A stretch of DNA of 64,000 nucleotides from Agrypnia vestita (taxonomy: Eukaryota; Arthropoda; Insecta; Trichoptera; Phryganeidae), in assembly GCA_016648135.1 (NCBI GenBank), contig JADDOH010001518.1, positions 62,001 to 126,000 of the forward strand, read 5' to 3'. Positions 10,151-20,649 of this stretch are shown piece by piece. Both the position numbers and the translations under genes were made by a program. Each line of letters opens with the position of its first letter. Position 1 is the stretch's first letter. The notes beneath the pieces were generated by a model, which was given only the letters and a program-made list of their open reading frames with translations, searched no databases and was not told the DNA's origin.

Positions 10151-10759
10151 AAGGCAACTTCTACTTACTAATATAATATATCTTTGTTTATAATCATTGT
10201 TATATATTCAATTCTATTTTGTACTACTTAGATTATTGCATATTTATACTTTACACCTGCAATACTTCTTTAATATACGCGAGTCTCTGACTCTCAAAGA
10301 GATAGTAAAAAAATGTTAGTATTTAAAACATCACTTCATCCTGAAGAAGTATCCATAACCGAACACGCTTTGATACATATAACGTACATTTTCGTGAGAA
10401 GACATTACATTAGACAATATCCCCGGAAATCCCAGGTACTTAGACTTTCCTTTGAGTAGACAGATACACGCGTAGTGAGGTACAAATATTCATTGAATAA
10501 TGTAGTGTATTACATGCGATCATATTGAGTGTGTTTCGCGAAACTAAATATTTGCCTGCTTCTACATATTTGCTCGCTTCAAAGATAAACAGAGTACTTT
10601 CATTCGTACCTCTATGTTACAATATATATATTTTGACGAAAATATTAATATCGTGAGTAAATTTCAAACGATAAAGTCGGTATTTTCAAAGAAACATTGT
10701 ATTGTAAAGCTGCAATTTAATAACATTCTTTGACAAATAATATAAATAGATGTATGGTC

Positions 10760-11900
10760 ATCTGAGGCCTACAATGTAAACAGACCCTAAAACGGTAGCC
10801 GGTCGACCAATCACGAGTGAAGAAATAATTTTTAAACGGAGAGAACTATAGATATTCTGAGGTTTTCCGAACACCCCGGACGTTCGGAATAAAATAGATG
10901 CTGCTCAAATGCACGGTAATGTGCGAGAAGATTCGAGAGATTTTTATTTTATAAATTGCGTTGAAGCCGCGCGAAAAATATCGGTTTGTTTTGACAATCG
11001 AATGCCACTTCATTGTTTCCGGGCGAATAGAAACGAGCGGAACTAGAAAGCAGTAGAAAGGGCAGAAGAATGTCGTAGAAGCATGGAGAGGCGTGCGACG
11101 GGGATGTATTATGCTGTTCAGGTTATGTATATTCAGAAGAAATATTCAATGAAGCTCTTCGCGAATAAATGGAAAGATTCTTAACAATCTGCGTTATATA
11201 CTATATATAGATCAGGTGTGGCGAATCTTTTTGGGTCCACGTGCCAAAAATCCTCAAATATTATTTATGGACGTGCCCAAGCAGTAAAAAAATTTAACAA
11301 AATAGAAAAAATGTTTAAAAAAATTTATTTACAAGCTTAATAATTACAAAATAGTTTCTTTAAAATAAATTCGTTATCAATAAAAATACACACTGGTTAT
11401 TTATCAATGAGATTTTTGCTTCGTTCATATTTCGTCACTTTTAATAAAACACACGACCAACTGGATTCATCAGTCATTTTTTTTCTTGAATTACATTTCT
11501 GAAAATAATGACTCCCGAGCAATGTAGAAGAGAAAATTGATAATATTGCTCTCGCTAGTTTCTTTAAATCGCTAATGATTTCTGGAATGGCGTTCCAATA
11601 TCTCATTATTTCTTCTTCTGCATATTTATTAATTTTGTACTGATGGGTTATAGCAATAACAACACAGGATTGAATTAGTTTTTAATAGTATATATTCCTT
11701 TAAGTAAAACAGAAACAGTCATCTGTTTTTGTTTTCAACAGAAAAGTGACAGGAACAGGAAGAGAAAATATTTAAATAACCATAGACAATTTTTTTGGTG
11801 TACACAGTTCTAACATGTTCGTTATTCGATCGCTTTCAATTATTTCCAAATTCAATTATTTAAAAATTAAAAAAAATATTTTTGAACTTGGAAATCGTTC
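10760..11900. other. Unassigned stretch
   Basis: Mixed composition. A GC-richer part near 10790-11120 (ending AGGCGTGCGACGGGGATG) appears single-copy. No supported gene. Confidence 0.4.
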
Positions 11901-11924
11901 GCGTGCCTTCCAAATTCTCAAACG

Positions 11925-12221
11925 TGCCAAATGCTACAGATTGTTTCAAAATAGGCGCGACGATTATGTCGGTGAGTCTAGAAGGTTTCGGAAAAACCTG
12001 CTCTAGAAAGTTCTGGAGGAAGAAGGTTCTAGAAAATTCCTAAAAATTCTATAAGGTTCTAAACTGAGTGGCGGAATGTGTCGGTGTGTCTAGAAGGTTC
12101 ATTCGATAAGTTTCTGGGAAGTTCTGGAAAGAGAATGTTCTAGAAGGTCCGCGAAAGTTCTATGACGATCCAAACAGTGTACTAAAAATTTACCCGTGCG
12201 AAGCAGCGCGGGCACAGCTAG
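11925..12221 (+). mobile_element. Helitron-type element with heat-shock-element-like repeats, copy 1
   Basis: The 3' end has the Helitron signature: a GC-rich hairpin CCCGTGC-GAAGCA-GCGCGGG (12193-12212), a 5-base spacer CACAG, CTAG (12218-12221), then host T. The inside consists largely of GAAnnTTC words (AGAAGGTTCTAGAAAATTCC and variants). A second copy lies in reverse at 60011-60310. No Rep/helicase, so it is non-autonomous. The 5' TC end was not located; the left limit is where similarity to copy 2 starts. Confidence 0.75.
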
Positions 12222-12241
12222 TACTATATTAATCATTAATC

Positions 12242-12724
12242 ATTAATCAATCAATGTATATATAGATGTCTCCCAGAGACGAAACTGTATAGTTATGGGA
12301 AAGTAAGTATAGAAGTTTTTGGGTGTACATAGGGCTTACGACCTATCGTACGGCTGGCTTAGGTGATCACTTTACACATATGCAACGTTCGCCATTTCCA
12401 ACCATGATAGAATACCATGTATATTAATTTTTGGAAGTTGTATATATATTTATATTACGCGCCACGTTTCACATGTGAGTTATAACGATCCCCCACGCGG
12501 TTAGCACCAAAGCTTTTTCATTTCCCTTGAATAACACAGATGTCGCTAAATGAGACATCTTTATAGACTTTTTTATAGAAATGGCGAACGTTGCATATGT
12601 GTAAAGTGATCACCTAAGCCAGTCGTACGATAAAACGTAAGCCAAAAACTTCTATACCTACTTTCTCATAAATATACAGTTTCGTCTCTGTGAGACATCT
12701 ATATATATACATTGATTGATTAAT
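12242..12724. mobile_element. Long-TIR MITE family D, copy 1
   Basis: Left and right about 165 bp are inverted copies: ATTAATCAATCAATGTATAT, GTCTCCCAGAGACGAAACTG, GGCTTAGGTGATCACTTTAC and GCAACGTTCGCCATTTC all recur in reverse toward 12724. Relatives with GTCTC...GAGAC ends and CACTTTACACAATGCAACGTTC lie at 38186-38620, 49645-50205 and 55785-56085. It starts 20 bp after the Helitron end. No transposase. Confidence 0.85.
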
Positions 12725-12775
12725 GAAAACTCTACATCAATATCTTTATTCAGAATCACATAAAAATTCATAAAA

Positions 12776-13172
12776 ATGGCCTTTTACGAGCGCCCAAAGC
12801 AGAATCCGGCCTTAACGAATGTGCATACATTAAATGCACTTCAGTTGGGAAATAGTCATTTGAGGACGCAGGTGAACTCCTTGGTAATGAGTACTTGTGA
12901 GGAAAATGAAGTAGTAAGGGGTGGTCCTAAGAAGCGTTCAGAAGTGCTCGAGTCCCTTTGACTCCTGGCTGGCATCCACGTCACGCCGTAGGTTGCCTCA
13001 ATCGTGTTGTCAAACCAACAACATCTTGCCTTGCCTTGTACCTGATGAATCTCAACGAAATCGCAAACAGAACTCGACGGTGGAAAGGAATGTGCAGCAC
13101 TCGGCATCGCAAACTGAAGGGTCCTTGAGCCAAGTGGTGTACAATTCAACATCTCAAAGAGGACAGAATTAA
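12776..13172 (+). other. Unrecognised open frames, possibly transposon-derived
   Basis: Two overlapping plus-strand frames (61 and 83 codons) and one minus-strand frame (98 codons) share a moderately GC-rich stretch. None shows a domain I recognise, and the codon use does not single out one strand. It may be a single-copy noncoding island. Confidence 0.2.
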
Positions 13173-13510
13173 TTAATGCCAGTGTTAAGCACGCAACAAA
13201 GGCTGTATTTTCTTACCGCATTTTCGGGTGGTTTAGTCAATCTTTGATTTAGTGGAATTGCAAATAATATTTGAGTAAAAACATATTTTTAATTAGGAAA
13301 TCCAACAGCCGTTGGTAGCAAGTTAAATAGTCAGATCTTTAGCCCAACACTTAATAGACGAAAATAAAAATAAAAAATAAACAGGAAGTAGGTATACGTT
13401 AGTGGTGTGGTCAGAGGGAGAAAGATTTACATGACGGTTATCCGTCTAACGTCAAATATAGAGTACAACAATATTTCTCTGTTTTATGGTCCAACGTAAC
13501 AAAGACAATT

Positions 13511-13989
13511 TTATTTATTTATTTATTTAATACACGGTACAACGTACCATTAAAAAAACAATGTATATAAAGATGTATAGATTGATAGGTAATAATAAAA
13601 AAAGGAGATAAGGTATGATTCTATCAAAAACAATAAATAAAGTGATATATAAAGAAAAATGAAACATTAAGTGAATAAAATAATTTAATAATAATAATAA
13701 AAATGGATAATTTCTATAGCGCCATTTTCGTAAAAAATCACCTCAAGGGCGCTTTACACTAACATCGTTTAGTCCTACACTAGTATTTAATTTGATGGAA
13801 AGGATTTTACAAAAAGGTGCGTTTTAAGTTTTTTTTTAAAAACTGCTTCTGATGCACTGCCAGCGCAAATGCCCGTTCACTAAACTTAGTCTTCTGGTTG
13901 TGGATGGTCGGTTCAACAACCCTTCCTGCTGCTGAAGTACTGGGTGACCTCAGAGTTTGGCGTCTACTATATAAGTTTAATTTTGACAT
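13511..13989 (-). pseudogene. L2-like LINE 3' end, copy 1
   Basis: The minus strand encodes RRQTLRSPSTSAAG, then KTKFSERAFALAVHQKQFLKKNLKRTF, corresponding to the L2/CR1 C-terminus 'PRs.TkfgeRAFs.agP..WNsLP...~FKk~LKThLF', with the middle deleted. The 3' untranslated region has the L2-type signature TGTAAAGCGCCCTTGAGGTG, then AAAATGGCGCTATAG, and ends in a TTTA repeat at about 13511. Other copies are at 39305-39560 and 42771-43081. Confidence 0.75.
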
Positions 13990-14451
13990 AATTTTACGTC
14001 AGGACGCTGTGTGAGGAGAAATTTGTATGTGTAATAATCTTTTTTCTATAAGCTTTAAATACACCATTAGTATATATTTCATGTAATTTTAGTCGAAACA
14101 TGAAAATTGTGAGGTTACGTTTGCGGCGGAGGGCAGTTGTCAGACCAGACCGGAGAAATCGGACATCGCAAATAAAGTTTTTTACTTTGGGTTAGATACG
14201 TAAAAATATACAAATCTCGTCATTGTGTTGGGATAAAGATCTGACATCTCAATATTGCCATTTTCAGAGTAGCACAGGATAAGACGAAATTAAAAAAATA
14301 GCAAAGTCAATGGTAATTATTAAATTCAAATAAATATGGACTAGTAAGAATGAGTGTGTGGTGGTATCTAAATAAAAATCCTCAAAATATAATAAACTTT
14401 TATTTTAAATTTGAATTTACCTAAAATTAAGGTAGATAAAGCTACGTAAAA

Positions 14452-14454
<3 letters not shown>

Positions 14455-14495
<41 letters not shown>
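14455..14495. repeat. (TA)n microsatellite
   Basis: Uninterrupted TA repeat of about 40 bases. Confidence 0.95.
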
Positions 14496-14496
<1 letters not shown>

Positions 14497-14520
14497 TTCT
14501 AATACTACGAAAAGGCAGAC

Positions 14521-14606
14521 GACTGGTCCTGACGGGACCAGAATTTGACGCGGGTTACCCCCAAAGTAGTTGAAATAACACATATTGTACCCGTGAAAGC
14601 CTTCGA
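14521..14606 (+). repeat. Conserved structured segment, copy 1 (Penelope-like neighbour)
   Basis: Nearly identical to 28909-28992. Contains the hairpin TGGTCC-TGACG-GGACCA, then TTTGACGCGGGTTACCCCCA, and at the far side ACCCGTGAAAGCC, which can pair with GCGGGT. At the second copy the segment follows a hammerhead-like motif. Here that motif is missing. Function unknown. Confidence 0.6.
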
Positions 14607-14915
14607 TTTAAACATATTATATATAGAGATATATATATAATATAGATAGAAAGAGAGAGAGAGAATGAAAATAAAATAAAATATGAAAGCGGGATCGGCC
14701 CATAGTATACAACTTATAAATTAATTATCTTCATATATATTATCCCATAATCAACAAATTATATTATATAAAGATAAAATTATCAATTTATACCAATTAT
14801 ACCTGAATTACAGGCTAAGGTTGCTGTAACCACTAATTAACTGTGTACGTACCTATATACCAGAAATCGCTTAGTTATTACCCATGTAATAATATAATTC
14901 GCGGGGTAAACCAAA

Positions 14916-15000
14916 TCTATAATAAATAAATAAATAAATAAAGCCTTTATTCACTGACCATTTTAACAATTTTAACATAAGTAAATAGAAAATGATACAC
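14916..15000 (-). mobile_element. LINE 3' tail (TTTA repeat)
   Basis: AATAAATAAATAAATAAAGC followed by CTTTATTCACTGACC is, on the minus strand, a 3' untranslated end terminating in a TTTA repeat. No coding part attached. Confidence 0.45.
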
Positions 15001-15002
15001 TG

Positions 15003-15117
15003 AAATAGTAAGATATACTCACATACATGCGCACATACACATATATATATATATATACATATACACATATATACACACACATATATACACATACATATAT
15101 GCACACATACACATATA

Positions 15118-15151
<34 letters not shown>

Positions 15152-15185
15152 CACATACACATACATATACATACATATAAATATA
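15003..15185. repeat. (TATACA)-type microsatellite
   Basis: Mixed TATA/CACA repeats. The open frames through it on both strands (Tyr/Ile/Cys-rich) are artefacts. It touches the 3' end of the RTE-like LINE on the minus strand and may have grown from the LINE tail. Confidence 0.9.
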
Positions 15186-15545
15186 CGTAGTAAATGTCAT
15201 TTAAGCAGCCAGTTTGTTGGTCAGGTTGTCTCTCTGACATAGGCCTCCCCTAGTTTTTTCCACTCGTCTCTGTCGTGAGCTATTCTTCTCCATCCTTTTG
15301 GTAGGTCATCTTCCCATCTCTTAATTTGACGTCCTTTTTGTCTTTTTCCATTTCTGGGATACCATTCCATTACGTCTTTCGTCCACTTTTCTCTGCTTGT
15401 TCTCATAACATGACCAGTCCAGTTCCATTTGAGTTTTTTTACTTTTTGTATAACATCGCTAACTTTCGTCTTTTTCCTTATTTTTGTATTCGTCCACCTG
15501 TCATAAAGCCTTATGTTTAGCATACTCCGCTCCATGTTGCGTTGG
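15186..15545 (-). pseudogene. RTE-like LINE C-terminus
   Basis: The 104-residue minus-strand frame (15221-15535) reads RLYDRWTNTKIRKKTKVSDV, KLKWNWTGHVMRTS, KWTKDVMEWYPR, KRWEDDLPKGW and [16 protein letters not shown]. This matches the conserved C-terminal tail of RTE-class reverse transcriptases ('lrWtGHv~Rm~~~Rw...W.P...rgrp..RW.Ddi...~g.~W...A~dR~~W~~~~eayv'). RT and endonuclease domains are absent because of 5' truncation at about 15545. This frame itself is intact, so the copy is fairly young. Confidence 0.9.
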
Positions 15546-16119
15546 CAAATCTAATAATCTCCAAATAAATTGTGCATCGTTTCTATTACTGGACGTAGTA
15601 TTTAGAGATCGCGTTCTGTCAAAATGGAAAAAATCTTGCTCAGCCGCCCGCCGCGTCATATTTACACTTTTGAAATTCAGGGTTCCATTTCGGTTGTTTT
15701 TAGATTTTCCTCGATAATACTAGATTGATCTGGAAACTTACGGAGTATGTTATCTGGTTCTGAATCCTTTCTTGAATAAATTATGCAAAATTGTTCTAGA
15801 GTGCCCTATGAATGTTTTTACCGTTATAATATATATATATAATATAATAAAAAAGTAAAATCCAGTGAAATGAAAAAGTTAAGTAAAAAGTTTAAATTAA
15901 CTAATTTCAGAGAAGTCGGGGGGTGCAGAGGTGGGAAAATGGGATGGGGGTGGAGTGGATTAAAATCTGTAAGTTAATAATAAAATAATGTTCGTTTTAA
16001 GAAATTAAGCTCTTTGAGCAGGGAGGTTCTACAGAAAAATGAGTTCTTGTTCGGAGTTTGTATTGCAGTGTGGAAGAATATAAGGGAGATCGATTCTGGT
16101 TCTAGTTCTAGATGATATT

Positions 16120-16380
16120 CGAATGGATAATCGTCTGAGTAGGTCTGGGCAGTCTACTTTTGCTTACATTATCTTCACCTGTTTGTCTGTTTGTCCCTTT
16201 GTCTGTTTGTCTGGACGGAAACTTATAATCGATATTTCACCCGCTTTTCAATGTCTAATCGAGCTGAAATTTAGCTCACATGAGAATATACAATTACAAT
16301 ACATTAGTCAATTATCAGATTTACTAATAAATCAATTTATCTATCATAATTAATTAATCTCAATTCGATATGGGAAATTT
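16120..16380. repeat. TTTGTCTG-repeat element fragment
   Basis: CTGTTTGTCTGTTTGTC-type repeats are followed by ATCGAGCTGAAATTTAGC. The word AATCGAGCTGAAA recurs at 39668. Such a unit (short TTTGTCTG run, then 'gagctgaaattt') is common in insect interspersed repeats. The class is not determined. Confidence 0.35.
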
Positions 16381-18280
16381 GTTAATGAGCTCAGCAAAAA
16401 AATATTGCAGGTTTCCTACAGAATTGATTTTGTATGAAATTACATGCTTCGTAAGCGCGTTCCGAAAAAAAAGTTGGAAATTAGTTAATAACGGAAGTGG
16501 CTTTGTATGCTAGCTAATATTAAAAGTAAAAAGTATAAAATTATATTACAAGAAAAAAATATTTTTTTAACCACATTTATATTTAAATGTACCTACTAAA
16601 AATAAAAAAAAAATCGGATAAACTTTTCTACTAGACTCTCAAAATAAAGGTGTGGGCGCTCTCTTTCCACTTATATCAACATCGTAAGCGTCCATGCTTT
16701 TATTTGGAGAGTGAACCAAATATTTTGTTGTCCAAAAGTCTATGAGTGGTTTTTAAATTATTATTTTTCATATAATATATTATGTACAAAGATGAAATTG
16801 CCTTTGTCGTTTCGCGTATCTGTGGATGGAATTTTAAATAATATAGAAGACTAGCAATACGATAATATGGTGGATATCGAGAAAATTTTGGAAGTATGTA
16901 GGCAAATTAACTCGCATATAATATGATTATTTAAAGTATACTCAGCCCATGTGGCCCTACTAAAAATTATTAAATTACACAGAGCAGTATTGATTTGAAA
17001 TCCACGTGGAAGAAACTTTAGTTATTTTTTTTTATTTTTTTTTATTTTTTATAGACACCAACAGGATAATGGGTACATGATAAATAATAATAAAACATTA
17101 TAAATGAAGACTATGTTCACTATCCCAATTACAAATGTATTCGGCACGCTTTTGTAACGTGTATTTTTACATTTATGTATATTTTACATGTAGATTTATG
17201 TGTATTATATATTTAGTATGAATGTAGTGTGATCATATAAGAATATGTAAATAACTAATTGATTTAATGGATCTATAGGTTTAGGTCATTGTTTAGAAAA
17301 TGGATGTTGATCATGCTGATCGTGCCGATTGTGCTTGTTTGTGCTGACCCTAACATTGATGTCAGCATCAATGTTAGCGTCAGCACAATACATATTTAAT
17401 AAGTATACAATAAGTCGAGGAAATGTAAATCGAGCAATTTCTATAGATAATTCAAATGAATAATTAATTTATTTCGATTAGTCAATAGATATCGAATTGA
17501 TAAAGGTAAAAAAGTTATTCTATTATTATTACTTGAGGTATTCTTATATTGTTTAAACCTTAAAACAGAAAATAAGCAACATTTTGCATACCCCAGATAG
17601 ATAAACTGCAAATTAAAAATGCTTATATTTTAATATTTTGATGAAAATACGGCAAACAAGGTAAAATATGACCTCATGTATCCAAAACCACAAAAAAAAA
17701 ACATTTTTCAAAAACTATGGACTTACTATGTTTTAGCTTAGTAAGGCAGCGTACTGAATAGCTTTATTCCTTCTAAATCTTTCTTTCCTCTCTCTCTCCC
17801 TTCGTTCTCTCTTCTCTCTCTCGTTCTCCTCGTTCATCAAGTCAAGTTCATAATTTTTTTTTGCCTATCTTCTAAAACACTCAGAATCTGAGGCTTTCCT
17901 GTATATCAGGATGAAAAAATATTGCTACATATTTATTATTTCTGACCATCGAAATGATGTGGTTTATATGCAATTGCTCTGATGCGGCTTTGCTTTGGAG
18001 CGAATGGGAACATCTCTCAATAATGCAAATAGATGTTCTCTCGACGATTTGCGTCCATCTTGTGATGGGTATCTAGATAGATACGTGATATATGTACATA
18101 TATATTAATCCCAGTTTATCATTGTTCACTGTAACGAATCTCTGAGCAGTGGCGGCTCTTCAACATCCAGACATTAAAATAGGGAAATAAATTAAACTTA
18201 ATAATGATGTTGTTGCTTCGATAAAACATTCACAGCATATAAATGAAATAATTGGCCTATATAAAATGCTATGCTTCGTG
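16380..18280. other. Unassigned AT-rich stretch with one strong hairpin and a CT tract
   Basis: Holds the 21-bp-arm hairpin at 17341-17386 and a CT-rich tract at 17770-17850. No supported gene. Confidence 0.5.
17341..17386. repeat. Strong hairpin, 21-bp arms, 4-base loop
   Basis: GTGCTGACCCTAACATTGAT(G) pairs with (C)ATCAATGTTAGCGTCAGCAC with a single C-C mismatch around loop TCAG. It stands outside any element I can define. Confidence 0.85.
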
Positions 18281-18284
18281 TTCT

Positions 18285-18450
18285 CAAATTGTTTTATGAA
18301 GTGGAAGCATGGACGCTTAAAGAAGAATTAATAATAAGATGAAGCATTTGAAATTTTGATCCACAAAAAATAATGAAAATAAGCTGCATGGAAAGAATTA
18401 CGAATGAAGGAAGGCATTACGATTCGGATGAATAAAGAAAAGGAAGTAGG
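18285..18450 (+). pseudogene. RTE-like LINE fragment (post-RT region)
   Basis: Frames give EAWTLKEELII..., MERITNEG and RMNKEK-like residues, corresponding to 'YGSEtWtLkk...kAfEiWiyRrilriSWierITNEeVL.RMnke'. The same segment is repeated at 19150-19345. Several frameshifts. Confidence 0.6.
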
Positions 18451-18496
18451 TAATTAATCAGAAGTTACGTCTTTTCTGTATTATTTTTCAGTATTA

Positions 18497-19145
18497 TTCT
18501 TAAGATTTATTAATAACAAATTAAATAGACGCCCGGAAGATATCAATTGTGAATATCTCCTTAGTTATTAACAACTATTAAACTTGTCTGTGAGACGTAC
18601 TATGACAGACCTAATATTTATTTATAGGATCATAAATTGCATGATTGATTGCCCCAAGATTGTTAGTTTGATCGACTTATATGCCCCATTGAGGTTATTA
18701 AGACACAGTGCATTATTTTATTATAGTGGAAATGTCAGAACTAATGCATTAGTAAACTCTGTAATTCCCAGATTACACTCATTAGGGAACATGCAGAGGT
18801 GGCTGACATTTTTGCTGATAATATAACTGTGTTTAGGACAAAGCTAATACAATTCTTTACATTTCAACGAAATGGAAATGGATAATGAATTTTTCTGTAT
18901 TATTATTTTACCTTTTAACTATCATTATTTGTACCTTTACTGTATTATTATTTTATCAGTCTTATGTTTTTCTGTATTATTTTTTATAATTTAACTATTA
19001 TTATTTGTTCCTTTTATCTGTATAATTATTTTATCTGTCTTATGTTATTTTTTAAAAATTATAATCTGTATATTTGTATAAGCCCATAAGGACGTTAAAT
19101 AAATAAATAAAAAATATAATAAAAAATAAATAAAAAATATATTTT
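18497..19145 (+). pseudogene. Jockey/CR1-like LINE C-terminus and 3' tail
   Basis: From 18497 the frame reads FLRFINNKLNRRPEDINCEY, LLSY-stop-QLLNLSVRRTMTDL, IFIYRIINCMIDCP and YYSGNVRTNALVNSVIPRL. This is the basic C-terminal region of Jockey/CR1-type LINEs ('RFL.y......~Y~~~~~~l.l~sLe~RR...l~flyki~ng~id~p~ll'). One in-frame stop lies at about 18567. After the stop at 18826 the 3' untranslated part (repeated CTGTATTATTATTTT) ends in (TAAA)n near 19100-19140. It lies between two fragments of one RTE-like family. Confidence 0.8.
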
Positions 19146-19149
19146 ATGA

Positions 19150-19345
19150 AATGAACTGAATCATTCGAGATGTGGATCTACAGAATAATACTAATACAGA
19201 ATTACGAATGAAGATGTTGTGGTTTGGATGAATAAGAAAAATGAAGTAATTAAAATAATATAAATTCGAAAACTTCAATATCTCGGACATGTGATAAGTC
19301 ATCCAGAGAAGAGGGACCCACCGTACACCCAGGGCCGTTCTATGA
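19150..19345 (+). pseudogene. RTE-like LINE fragment, second copy
   Basis: Encodes, with frameshifts, ITNEDVVVRMNKKNEVIKII and KLQYLGHVISHPEKR, the 'kLqYLGHvmRh' box after the RT domain. It overlaps the same region of the protein as 18285-18450, so the two are separate copies in the same direction. Confidence 0.65.
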
Positions 19346-19460
19346 GCAATAGCTCCCATACTGGCCCTTTATTTTTGCCACCCGAGTTCGACATTTTTTA
19401 AATGCTTAAGTGGCTGTACCCACCGTCCCGCTGACTGACACTCATGGGAATGCGAGCGAG
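19340..19460. repeat. Dispersed repeat (ATAGCTCCCATA ... AAGTGGC)
   Basis: ATGAGCAATAGCTCCCATACTGGCCCT and AAGTGGCTGTACCCAC are matched by similar words at 48855-48925. Class unknown. Confidence 0.45.
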
Positions 19461-19567
19461 ACGGGAAGGCATCCACACAAAACCTCTTCTCTGCCTCCAA
19501 GGCGCAGGGAGAAATAACAATTTGAAACATATTTATTATCCATTAAGTGGGAATAACTGTAACATAT

Positions 19568-20042
19568 TGTCACATGTCGTGGCTGCGGGAGAAATTAATG
19601 AGAACGCTGGAATTTAATTACGGATTTATTAATTACTGATTAATTAATTAATCAAACGTACAAAGTCGCTTAACACTATATAACTTAACGCTATTATTTA
19701 AATTACACTACTTAATAATTTGTCACTCGTAAATAGATACTTAATTATCGCTTTAACACTTTAATCCATATTCACTAGAACATTCCATCCAATTTCCGCA
19801 CTTGTTATTCGCTTCGATTTATTTCGCTACGTAAGAATATTTCCAGATTATTTGCTGTCGAATAAATGCTCAGTTGGCCACCCTGGCCTCCGCAGCCAGC
19901 GGCTGCCTTCGCGTTGGTTTTGCTGTCATTTTTTCTCGATGCTTCCCGAAAGCCGTAGATTACGCTAGCCCATTCTGGAGTCTTCGATAATCAAATAACC
20001 GTCACTTGACAGTAGTGCGTGATTATTTCTAGTCTCGTTACA
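19568..20042 (-). mobile_element. Solo LTR (gypsy-like), copy 2
   Basis: Starts TGTCACATGTCGTGGCTGC and ends AGTCTCGTTACA. ATAT flanks it on both sides (19564-19567 and 20043-20046). It matches 888-1745 along its length (TTTGTCACTCGTAAATA, CACTAGAACATTCCATCCAA, CGCTACGTAAGAA) with internal deletions and without the SINE. No coding region is adjacent. Strand is chosen by similarity to copy 1. Confidence 0.8.
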
Positions 20043-20315
20043 ATATGTATAAGAAAAGTTTCAGTTTAAGTACAAAATATGATCGCACAAAGTCCACAGT
20101 GTCCATAGAGTGATAAAAAAAAGGGTCATCCAGAAATATACGAAATCTTGCACCTTATAATGTAGGAGAAGATTGCCAGAAGTGATAGCTGAAAAATCTA
20201 AATAGTGGTTTCGCCAGCCTACTGATGAGCTATTCTGGGTCGCAGTAAATAAAATGATGATAGCATGCAGCGCACGTTGAACGGATAGGGCACAAGAAGA
20301 AAATGAAAACTAGAA

Positions 20316-20372
20316 TGGAGTAGTAGAATGCTCGCCTGTCACGCGGGCGACCCATGTACCATTTCTGACGAT
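20316..20372 (+). repeat. tRNA-Asp-like fragment (anticodon arm)
   Basis: The stretch GCTCGCCTGTCACGCGGGCG reproduces the anticodon arm of a tRNA-Asp (anticodon GTC in a 7-base loop). The B-box side is decayed (ATGTACCATTTCTGAC). It is probably the head of an old SINE or a tRNA pseudogene. Confidence 0.45.
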
Positions 20373-20440
20373 AAAGACTGTTTTTATTTTTTATTATAAA
20401 CTTCTTCAAAAATAGCAAAAAAAAATTGTGATTACATTAT

Positions 20441-20643
20441 TAATATAATTAATTAATAAAATAAACTTAGTTTTCACCACTTTTTTATATTAAAAATTTC
20501 AACATATTTCAAGGCCTATGGCCATTTCGTCAGGATACAATTGTATACTAACAAAAATTAAATTCAATACAAAAATAATTTTCATTGATATTTTCAATTT
20601 AAAAAAGCGGTGAAAACTAAGTTTATTTTATTAATTATATTTT
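20441..20643. mobile_element. Foldback element around a hammerhead-like motif
   Basis: The arms at 20444-20500 (AATAAAATAAACTTAGTTTT, CACCACTTTTTTA) and 20585-20640 are near-perfect reverse complements of about 50 bp. Between them, on the minus strand, lies CTGACGA (20527-20533 in reverse), a GGCC-ATA-GGCC hairpin and GAAATATG (20503-20510). It is either a MITE or a Penelope-type terminal repeat in inverted arrangement. Confidence 0.6.
20503..20533 (-). ncRNA. Hammerhead-ribozyme-like motif
   Basis: Minus strand: CTGACGA, then a stem of AA and GGCC pairing with GGCC and TT around loop ATA (one bulge), then GAAATATG. The layout matches core box 1, stem II and core box 2 of hammerhead ribozymes, but box 1 has C for U (CUGACGA versus CUGAUGA), so catalysis is doubtful. 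It is probably a decayed copy. Confidence 0.4.
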
Positions 20644-20649
20644 TATTAT

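Noticed and set aside
10341..10370. CTGAAGAAGTATCCATAACC followed by GAACACG as a hammerhead motif
   Set aside because: Stem II is not complementary and the GAAA box is broken; kept only as a possible decayed relative.
13030..13075. CTGATGAATCTCAACGAAATC as a hammerhead motif
   Set aside because: The 8 bases between the boxes cannot form stem II.
14871..15242. Tyr/Ile/Cys-rich open frames of 66-109 codons on both strands
   Set aside because: They are translations of the TATA/CACA microsatellite; no single strand or phase is preferred.
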